Positions 1-5,121 of a stretch of DNA of 6,733 nt are shown here, in pieces. A model generated the notes under the pieces. The model did no database searches, was not told the origin of the DNA, and saw only the letters and a list, made by a program, of their open reading frames with translations. Where the stretch lies: assembly GCA_937934705.1 (NCBI GenBank), contig CALGYY010000119.1, positions 1 to 6,733 on the forward strand, written 5' to 3'. Each line of letters starts with the position of its first letter. The stretch's first letter is position 1. The position numbers were made by a program, and so were the translations under genes. Source of the stretch: an uncultured Bacteroidota bacterium. GTDB lineage: Bacteria > Bacteroidota > Bacteroidia > Bacteroidales > CAIWKO01.

Positions 1-32
1 GTGATGAAGTGATGAAGTGAGGGAGTGATGAA
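1..32. repeat. 8-bp tandem repeat, four copies
   Basis: Four head-to-tail copies of an 8-bp unit (GTGATGAA) fill positions 1-8, 9-16, 17-24 and 25-32. Copies 1, 2 and 4 are identical; copy 3 (GTGAGGGA) differs at positions 21 and 23. The array touches the window edge, so it may continue to the left. It lies downstream of the minus-strand operon and no coding frame uses it. Function is unknown; copy number could vary by slippage. Confidence 0.8.
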
Positions 33-48
33 GAGTCGAAAGTCTCTT

Positions 49-91
49 ATTAGCACATTCTCAAATTTTCAAATTAGCATATTTTCAAATT
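49..91. repeat. AT-rich direct repeat, 24-bp period
   Basis: Two 19-bp copies at 49-67 and 73-91, starting ATTAGCA and ending TCAAATT, match at 17 of 19 positions. A 5-bp linker separates them, giving a 24-bp period. The differences are C56/T80 and C60/T84. The AT richness contrasts sharply with the flanking genes. From memory, similar TCAAATT/ATTAGCA strings recur between genes in some Bacteroidota genomes, but this could not be checked here. It sits just past the stop codon of the last minus-strand gene, in the 3' untranslated region of that operon, and no poly-T terminator is seen with it. Confidence 0.7.
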
Positions 92-115
92 CAAAAACTC
101 CTGTGAACCAGATAA

Positions 116-517
116 TCATTCCTCAATAAGCTCCGTCAAATGCCCGTCGGGACTGATGAGAAAGATGCAGGATTTTCCCGGGAAAGCCTCGGATGAGAAC
201 GCTTCGAGCGCTTTGAAATGCAGTTCTTCCATTCTGCTGATGCTGGCTTCGAAATCCTTCACCCGGTAAGCCATGTGGTAATAGCCTATTCTTTTTCGCA
301 GCAGATTGCTTACTGCTGAATCACCGGCAACAGGCTCTACCAGTTCGATGTACTGATTGCCGCCCAGGTGGACAAAGCACACCCTGACCTTTTGGGAACT
401 GATGCCGATGATCTCTGAAACTGCTTCTTCGCTGAAGAGTTCGCGGTAATAAACCAGGGTGTCTTCAATGCTCTCAACCGCCAGTCCGACATGGTGGAAC
501 TTCAATTCCATGCTCAT
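116..517 (-). CDS. VOC-fold protein, methylmalonyl-CoA epimerase-like
   Basis: 133 aa, a normal length for a single-subunit vicinal oxygen chelate (glyoxalase/epimerase) protein with two beta-alpha-beta-beta-beta modules. The start of the protein (HHVGLAV, residues 8-14) is the typical first strand. Likely metal ligands by family alignment are H9, E58 (in YIELVEP), H81 (in YYHMAYRV) and E129 (in LTELIE), spaced as in methylmalonyl-CoA epimerase. In that family the metal site supports removal of the proton alpha to a thioester carbonyl. It is the last gene of the operon; its ATG lies 1 nt after the methyltransferase stop, so translation is probably coupled. A second Met at residue 3 is a possible start. 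No methylmalonyl-CoA mutase or carboxylase is nearby, so action on a carrier-bound acyl thioester is more likely here (inference). A lyase or dioxygenase role is not excluded. Confidence 0.85.
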   Translation of the reverse strand: MSMELKFHHVGLAVESIEDTLVYYRELFSEEAVSEIIGISSQKVRVCFVHLGGNQYIELVEPVAGDSAVSNLLRKRIGYYHMAYRVKDFEASISRMEELHFKALEAFSSEAFPGKSCIFLISPDGHLTELIEE

Positions 518-518
518 C

Positions 519-1424
519 TTATTCGCTGTTTATTTTGAGTAGGGCTGCATACATGACCGTGATCTGCCTGCGGTCGGCCTCTTCCGGGGACATATCCTCC
601 GAACTGGCGCAGGATTCTGTCAACACGCGGTAACCGCATTGGTTCAGTAAATCGCGGATCTCACCGCAGTTTCTGAAGAGGTGAATATGATCAATGGCCG
701 GAGCATTGGTGGGTGTGGTGATGAACAGATACCCGTGCGGCTTCAGCAAACCCGATAGTTTATTCAATAAAGCTGCAGGATCTTCCATGTGTTCCAGCAC
801 TTCTCCCAGGCAGATGAAATCCCGGAGGCCTTCATCCTTCACTGAAAACACATCGGCCAGGGTGTAGCGAACCGAAGCTTCACCGATCATTCGTTCAGCC
901 ATTTCAAGGGAGTGCGGACTGATGTCAATCATTTCGAAATCCGTATGCGGCCTGAGAATGCGGGTGGCCTCCCTTAAATACCAGCCATGCCCCCCGCCTA
1001 CTTCCAGGTAGCCGGATATCTCCTGCCTGACAGAATGCAGCGCCTTCCTGAAAAAACACAGGGTGTCGTAATGGTGAGCCCAAAGGAACTGCGACAGCAG
1101 AAGTCCGTGCATATAATACTCCATCACCCCGGGCGACTGGTAAACCCTTTGCTGAACTTCTTCAAAGGATTTGCTTGAATATTCACCGCTCCTGATGAAC
1201 TGCACGCTTTCGTACCTGACATCTGCGATCATCTGAAGATAACAACTCACTGCATGATCAAGCGTAAGTCCGCGACCTTTTAAAACAACCTGGTATTGCT
1301 CGAGAAAGTCCTGAGCATCGGCCAGGTAAGACGGTTCGCCCATCATGGCCGAAGCCCTGAGCTTTTTTCCATGCAAAGGATCAAGCTCCGCAATTTTTCC
1401 GATCACTGCATCCAGCAAATGCAT
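519..1424 (-). CDS. class I SAM-dependent methyltransferase
   Basis: 301 aa from the chosen ATG at 1424. Residues 1 to about 135 form a mainly helical N-terminal region, followed by a Rossmann-type methyltransferase core. SAM motif I is EVGGGHGWYL (residues 141-150), the acidic residue at the end of strand 2 is D167 (in FEMIDIS), and the post-II motif is GEVLEHMEDP (207-216), as in UbiG/Methyltransf_12-type enzymes. The frame stays open upstream to a TTG at 1454, but that start would overlap the carrier protein gene by 29 nt. The ATG at 1424 leaves a 1-nt gap, exactly like the next junction in this operon, and is preferred. The substrate cannot be read from the sequence. Given the FkbH and ACP genes upstream, O-methylation of a carrier-bound glyceryl group (as FkbG does in methoxymalonyl-ACP synthesis) is plausible, but close homology to FkbG is not evident. 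A small-molecule or sugar methyltransferase is an alternative. Confidence 0.88.
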   Translation of the reverse strand: MHLLDAVIGKIAELDPLHGKKLRASAMMGEPSYLADAQDFLEQYQVVLKGRGLTLDHAVSCYLQMIADVRYESVQFIRSGEYSSKSFEEVQQRVYQSPGVMEYYMHGLLLSQFLWAHHYDTLCFFRKALHSVRQEISGYLEVGGGHGWYLREATRILRPHTDFEMIDISPHSLEMAERMIGEASVRYTLADVFSVKDEGLRDFICLGEVLEHMEDPAALLNKLSGLLKPHGYLFITTPTNAPAIDHIHLFRNCGEIRDLLNQCGYRVLTESCASSEDMSPEEADRRQITVMYAALLKINSE

Positions 1425-1425
1425 T

Positions 1426-1677
1426 TCAGGCCTTTTGAGAAAGCTTTTCGGCAATGCAATCCATCATTTCCCCTACATGGTCCCAGCTCTGCATCTCCCT
1501 TGATGAGAACCGGATACCAAATCCCCTTTCCACCGCCACGATCAGGTGGATGTGCGCCAGGGAATCCCAGGCCGGAATGTCCGCCGCAGTAGTCGCCTCC
1601 CCTATTTCCAGTTCCGCTTTCTCAAAAACATCCCTGAAAATCTCAGTCAGCTTTGAGCGGATCGCTTCTCTTTCCAT
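1426..1677 (-). CDS. acyl carrier protein
   Basis: 83 aa, the usual size of a free-standing carrier protein. The phosphopantetheine attachment site is S39 in PAWDSLAHI (residues 35-43), at the start of helix 2, which continues as HLIVAVERGFGI. Helix 1 is residues 2-20 and helix 4 about 66-80. The DSL motif with W37 before it is typical of dedicated carrier proteins paired with FkbH-type enzymes or NRPS/PKS systems rather than of the housekeeping fatty-acid AcpP, which normally has a DSLD motif and a more acidic helix 2. The ATG lies 4 nt after the FkbH stop codon. Its expected role is to hold the acyl group delivered by the FkbH protein as a thioester in the cytoplasm. A phosphopantetheinyl transferase must come from elsewhere in the genome. 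Confidence 0.92.
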   Translation of the reverse strand: MEREAIRSKLTEIFRDVFEKAELEIGEATTAADIPAWDSLAHIHLIVAVERGFGIRFSSREMQSWDHVGEMMDCIAEKLSQKA

Positions 1678-1681
1678 ATGA

Positions 1682-3403
1682 TTAAATTATAATGAATGTT
1701 TTTCTTGATTGATAATGATGCAGGTCCAGCATCCATTTTCCGCTGTCACACCGTGTGAAGCCCATTTGTTCATAATGCTTCTCCACCATGGCATTACGGG
1801 GACCCGGGATATATTCGCCCATGATATTTTGATATCCTTTATCAAGAGCTTTCTGCACCATGGCATTCAGCACCCAGTCTTCTACTCCCCGCTTCAGCAC
1901 CCGGCAGCTCATCAGCCAGTTTTCCACGAACAATGTGCGGTCGTCTTCCTTTTTCATCACCACCATGGAGATCAGACCATGAGAGCCGAACTGATCACCC
2001 AGTGAAAAGGCCAGTCCGATGTAATCCGGGTCGCCGGCCAATCTCCGGATATCCGCTTCAGTATATCTCACCGACCTGAGATTGAACTGATTGGAACGCT
2101 GCGAAAGCTGCGCCAGGCGCGGGGTATTGAAATCGGTGAAGGATTCACAGATCCCTTTCATTTCCAGGCTGGCCAGGTAATCTTCATGTGACGGGAAGCC
2201 GCCCCGGAAGCTCACGCGTCTGACCTCGTCCTGGTACTGACGTGTACGGTCGGCATCCTCTTCGGCCCAGGAGGCGGTTTCGAACAGGTTGAGGCCGCGC
2301 AGGAATTCGGTATACTCAGCAGGATCTTCGGGCATCTCCGGCACACAGACTTCAGGAAGGTGTGCGCGGACCAGGTTTCTTTCAAAAGCCTGGTCATCCA
2401 CAAAAACCATTGAATCAAAGCCGATATTGAGGATCTGCTGAATTCTCCGGATGTTATCGGCCTTATTTTCCCAGTTGGCGATAAAAACCGCGAAATCTTC
2501 CTGTCGGAGCACCATATCGGGGTGGCGTTCAAACACCTCTCTTGCGGTCTTCTCCTCGTTCTTGCTGCATACAGCCAGCAGTATCCCCCTGTTCTTCAGG
2601 GCTTTTATCCAATGCTGAAAATCGCTGAACGCCTTGCCGATTCCCAGATGACCGATCTGCAGGTGTTCCGGGCCGTCATCTCCGGCAATGCCGCCCCAGA
2701 GGGTGTTGTCAAGATCGAGGATGAGGCACTTCCTGAATCTGCCTTCCAGGGCCAGGATCAGGTCCAGCACCCGTCCCGCGACATGGGGCAGAACGTCCAC
2801 ACTGAGGATCATGCCCGCATTGACGTACAGGGAAGCCTGAAACATTTTCTCCCTCCCCAAGCGGTTCTGTAAGGAGGACAGGTCACACACCAGGAAATCG
2901 GCGTGCTGCCCGGCATATTTCATCAGCTCTACATTCAGAAGCCTGATCTGATAGAGGAAAGAAGCGCTGAAACGGTTGGCAAAATTACCAAAGACCGCAT
3001 CATCTATCTCCGCGTAGTTGAAACAGATCACGCGTGCGTTCATGCCCTGGGTGATTTGCCGGTGCAGCATCTGCAGATGCGACATCATCCGGTTTGCCCA
3101 GGTGCTGCGGTCTTGCGGGGATTCGCTGTAAAAATGATTCAGCATCTGTTGTGATGACTGAAAAATCAGCACATAGGAGGCGCCGCTGCTGTACAGACCG
3201 GAATCCCTGTTGAGAATTTCCTGATCGATCAGGTCATATTCGGCTTCCCAAATTTGCAGGTCAAGCTTATTTTCATAGGCCAAACCCCTCAGTGCCTGTA
3301 CCAGGAACTGGGTGGAAGTGTCGCCCATAACAGCCATTTTCAGGCGCTTCAGGCCGCTGACATCCTTGCTCAGGTTTTTCTTTAACTGAAAGAAATCTTT
3401 CAT
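1682..3403 (-). CDS. FkbH-like HAD-IIIC glyceryl transferase/phosphatase
   Basis: 573 aa, a full-length three-part FkbH-family protein. Residues 1 to about 215 form an SGNH-hydrolase-like N-terminal domain (block I-like VMGDTSTQ, 25-32). Residues 225-355 are the HAD domain: motif I DLDNTLWGG (230-238, with D230 and D232), motif II S280 in VCSKN, motif III K314 in NWENKAD, and motif IV D336/D337 in VFVDDQ. The C-terminal part carries family signatures LSQRSNQFNL (433-442) and SCRVLKRGVE (499-508) in a GNAT-like fold ending near HYEQMGFT. Characterised members such as OzmB dephosphorylate 1,3-bisphosphoglycerate and pass the glyceryl group, through an enzyme cysteine, to a carrier protein. C226, just before motif I, and C279 are candidate cysteines here. 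It is first in the operon, and the carrier protein gene 4 nt downstream supports this role. Family membership is near certain; the exact three-carbon substrate is inferred. Confidence 0.95.
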   Translation of the reverse strand: MKDFFQLKKNLSKDVSGLKRLKMAVMGDTSTQFLVQALRGLAYENKLDLQIWEAEYDLIDQEILNRDSGLYSSGASYVLIFQSSQQMLNHFYSESPQDRSTWANRMMSHLQMLHRQITQGMNARVICFNYAEIDDAVFGNFANRFSASFLYQIRLLNVELMKYAGQHADFLVCDLSSLQNRLGREKMFQASLYVNAGMILSVDVLPHVAGRVLDLILALEGRFRKCLILDLDNTLWGGIAGDDGPEHLQIGHLGIGKAFSDFQHWIKALKNRGILLAVCSKNEEKTAREVFERHPDMVLRQEDFAVFIANWENKADNIRRIQQILNIGFDSMVFVDDQAFERNLVRAHLPEVCVPEMPEDPAEYTEFLRGLNLFETASWAEEDADRTRQYQDEVRRVSFRGGFPSHEDYLASLEMKGICESFTDFNTPRLAQLSQRSNQFNLRSVRYTEADIRRLAGDPDYIGLAFSLGDQFGSHGLISMVVMKKEDDRTLFVENWLMSCRVLKRGVEDWVLNAMVQKALDKGYQNIMGEYIPGPRNAMVEKHYEQMGFTRCDSGKWMLDLHHYQSRKTFIII

Positions 3404-3420
3404 GACTGAAACTCAGAGGT

Positions 3421-3428
3421 CAAAAATA
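3421..3428 (-). promoter_or_regulatory. candidate -7 box for the FkbH operon
   Basis: Read on the minus strand this is TATTTTTG, a perfect fit to the Bacteroidota -7 consensus TAnnTTTG. It ends 17 nt before the ATG of the FkbH gene, implying a short leader of roughly ten bases. No convincing TTTG -33 box is seen about 19-21 nt further upstream, where the DNA is GC-rich, so the call rests on the -7 box and its position. Confidence 0.4.
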
Positions 3429-3445
3429 GCAATAATTAGGATCAG

Positions 3446-3496
3446 GCCCGGGGGCAGGGCGCATTTTGGCGAGGTGAGGGGTGATGGTCCCCGGGC
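3446..3496. repeat. GC-rich inverted repeat in the divergent spacer
   Basis: GCCCGGGG at 3446-3453 is the exact reverse complement of CCCCGGGC at 3489-3496, with 35 bp between. Each arm also contains the palindrome CCCGGG, so part of the match is expected from low complexity. The region is GC-rich, and its plus strand between the arms is G-rich. It lies upstream of both divergent genes and could be structural or regulatory, but nothing identifies a binding protein. Confidence 0.35.
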
Positions 3497-3540
3497 TTGC
3501 CGGAGGGCAGCGCAGGAAGTGTGAGGCCCGTGGCGCATCA

Positions 3541-3567
3541 GAGCGAAAAAAAAGCGTAATTTCGCTC
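3541..3567. promoter_or_regulatory. inverted repeat over the radical SAM promoter, possible operator
   Basis: A perfect 8-bp inverted repeat: GAGCGAAA at 3541-3548 and TTTCGCTC at 3560-3567, with an 11-nt centre. The right arm covers most of the candidate -7 box of the plus-strand operon. A second small GC stem (CCCC 3567-3570, GGGG 3574-3577) follows directly and shares base 3567 with the first. This could be an operator or an RNA hairpin at the start of the transcript. No T-tract follows, so it is not a good terminator. Confidence 0.4.
3557..3564 (+). promoter_or_regulatory. candidate -7 box for the radical SAM/MBOAT operon
   Basis: TAATTTCG differs from the Bacteroidota -7 consensus TAnnTTTG at one position (C3563). 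It lies 33 nt upstream of the ATG at 3598, implying a leader of about 25-30 nt. There is no clear -33 TTTG box at the expected distance. A run of eight A residues (3546-3553) lies just upstream. No strong Shine-Dalgarno sequence precedes the start codon; AGCAGG directly abuts it and is too close to work normally. Confidence 0.35.
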
Positions 3568-3597
3568 CCCGGAGGGGTTTAACACGAAAAAAGCAGG

Positions 3598-5094
3598 ATG
3601 CGCATTTTACTGATAGATGCAGATACCTTCAGGGAGGCCCCTGAAAACCGCACGGCCTATTACAGCCATCACCCGGTGGGTCTGCTGTATCTGGTATCCT
3701 CCGCACTGATTCATCATCCTGAACTGGAATTCAGAGTGTTTCACACCGCTACATCAACTGAGCCTGAGAAAGCACTTAAAGAACTGCTGGAATCCTTCAG
3801 GCCCGCGCTCACGGGCCTGCGTTCACTTTCGGCCGCCAGAGAGACCTTTGCAAAGATGTCGGCCACGATCAGGGCCTGGAATGCCGGCGTTCCCATCGTG
3901 GCGGGAGGACCATATCCTTCCGCCTCCTTTGATGAGATTCTGAAAACCAGGCTGGCGGATCTCGTGGTGATCGGTGAAGGTGAAGTCACCTTCAGTGAGC
4001 TGATGACAAGGATGAAGCAGGATACAGGACTGCCGCATGATTTGGCAGGAACTGCCGTCCTTCAGGAGGGTGAGGTCAGGCTCAATCCACCCCGGCCGCT
4101 GATCGCGGATGTCGACGCCATACCTTTCCCGGATTACAGTAAAATCAGGCTCAGCGACTATCACGGTATCCTGAACCATTCCCACGGAGAAGCGTCCTCG
4201 TCCGCCTTTCTTTTATGTTCGCGGGGCTGCCCATACAATTGCTTTTTCTGCCACCAGTTATTCGGTAAAAAGATCAGGAAACGATCCCCGGCGTCTATCG
4301 TCAGTGAGATGAGAAGTCATATCGAAGAACGAGGTATCCATGACTTCATCATACTCGACGATCTCTTCAACGTCCCGATGGATGGTGCCAAAGACCTGCT
4401 CCGCAGCATCAGCAGAGAGCTGCCGGCAGTACGCCTCAACTTTCCCAATGGTCTCCGTTCCGATCATATCGATGAAGAAATGATCGACCTGTTCGAAGCA
4501 GCGGGCACCGTACAGATGTCGCTGGCCGTTGAATCAGCCTCACCCCGCATCCAGAAGATCATCGGCAAGAACATGGATGTTGAAAAAGCAGCAAAAGCAA
4601 TTCACCTGGCAACACAGCGTTTTATTTCACGACTGTACTTCATCGTTGGGTTTCCCGGTGAAACCTATGATGAAGCCATGGAAACCATACGCTACGCGGA
4701 ATCCTTCAGATATGCCGCGCAGCCCATGCTCAGCGTCCTCAGGGTCTATCAGAATTCCCGTATTTTGGATATTCTGAAACCTGACGCGGAGCAGATGGCC
4801 GCCATCGAGCGACAGGAGAACAAACTTTTTCACCTGGAGATCTTCCAACAGAGTGATTTCTACGGCGATCTGTTCCCTCCGGAAAAAGTACCACTCAAGA
4901 GCGCCGACCTGAAAGAGCTCCTGATGTGCTGGATGCGCGATGTGCTGATTCACCCCGAACGTATACGCAGGAGCCACGAAGTCGTCAGCAGGCACCTGAC
5001 GCACGAAAAGATCCTTGAGTTCTACCGGGGGATTTTCAATAAGCCGGCTTTCAGCGACCATGACCTGCAAAAACTCCTGAACACCCCTCTGTGA
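3598..5094 (+). CDS. radical SAM protein with B12-binding-type N-terminal domain
   Basis: 498 aa. Residues 1 to about 140 resemble the B12-binding Rossmann domain of this superfamily: hydrophobic first strand MRILLIDAD, GGPYPSA (103-109) and VIGEGEVTFSEL (124-135). The cobalamin-ligating DxHxxG motif is not present, as is common in this subgroup. The radical SAM core spans about 200-400: the cluster motif is C211, C215, C218 in SRGCPYNCFFC, with an extra cysteine C207 four residues earlier. Later family landmarks are LAVESASPRIQKIIGK (309-324) and FIVGFPGETYDEAM (348-361). The C-terminal 100 residues are helical and not recognised. Such enzymes bind a [4Fe-4S] cluster and use SAM for methylation, ring or C-C chemistry on metabolites, lipids or glycans; the substrate is unknown here. 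It is first of its operon, 27 nt before the MBOAT gene, and divergent from the FkbH operon. Confidence 0.9.
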   Translation: MRILLIDADTFREAPENRTAYYSHHPVGLLYLVSSALIHHPELEFRVFHTATSTEPEKALKELLESFRPALTGLRSLSAARETFAKMSATIRAWNAGVPIVAGGPYPSASFDEILKTRLADLVVIGEGEVTFSELMTRMKQDTGLPHDLAGTAVLQEGEVRLNPPRPLIADVDAIPFPDYSKIRLSDYHGILNHSHGEASSSAFLLCSRGCPYNCFFCHQLFGKKIRKRSPASIVSEMRSHIEERGIHDFIILDDLFNVPMDGAKDLLRSISRELPAVRLNFPNGLRSDHIDEEMIDLFEAAGTVQMSLAVESASPRIQKIIGKNMDVEKAAKAIHLATQRFISRLYFIVGFPGETYDEAMETIRYAESFRYAAQPMLSVLRVYQNSRILDILKPDAEQMAAIERQENKLFHLEIFQQSDFYGDLFPPEKVPLKSADLKELLMCWMRDVLIHPERIRRSHEVVSRHLTHEKILEFYRGIFNKPAFSDHDLQKLLNTPL

Positions 5095-5121
5095 ACCCTC
5101 TAAAATCAGTTTTAAAGATCT

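Noticed and set aside
31..48. Hairpin AAGAG/CTCTT (31-35 with 44-48) as a terminator of the minus-strand operon
   Set aside because: The stem has only 5 bp with an 8-nt loop, and no T-tract follows on the minus strand.
116..517. Annotating the VOC protein as a housekeeping methylmalonyl-CoA epimerase
   Set aside because: The fold and metal ligands fit, but the tight operon with FkbH, ACP and methyltransferase genes, and the lack of mutase or carboxylase genes nearby, argue for a pathway-specific role.
2522..2872. Open frame of 116 codons on the plus strand opposite the FkbH gene
   Set aside because: The opposite strand encodes the conserved HAD core, and this frame shows no family features.
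3484..3582. Short plus-strand frame of 32 codons (ATG at 3484, TAA at 3580-3582) in the divergent spacer
   Set aside because: It is Gly/Arg/Lys-rich as expected from GC-rich noncoding DNA, runs through the proposed promoter and inverted repeat of the next gene, and has no ribosome-binding or homology support.
4627..5070. Open frame of 147 codons on the minus strand inside the radical SAM gene
   Set aside because: Antisense to a well-supported coding region, with no recognisable motif and no promoter or spacing evidence.
5101..5114. Small palindrome TAAAA/TTTTA between the radical SAM and MBOAT genes
   Set aside because: A 5-bp all-AT stem is too weak for a terminator, and the 27-nt gap favours co-transcription.
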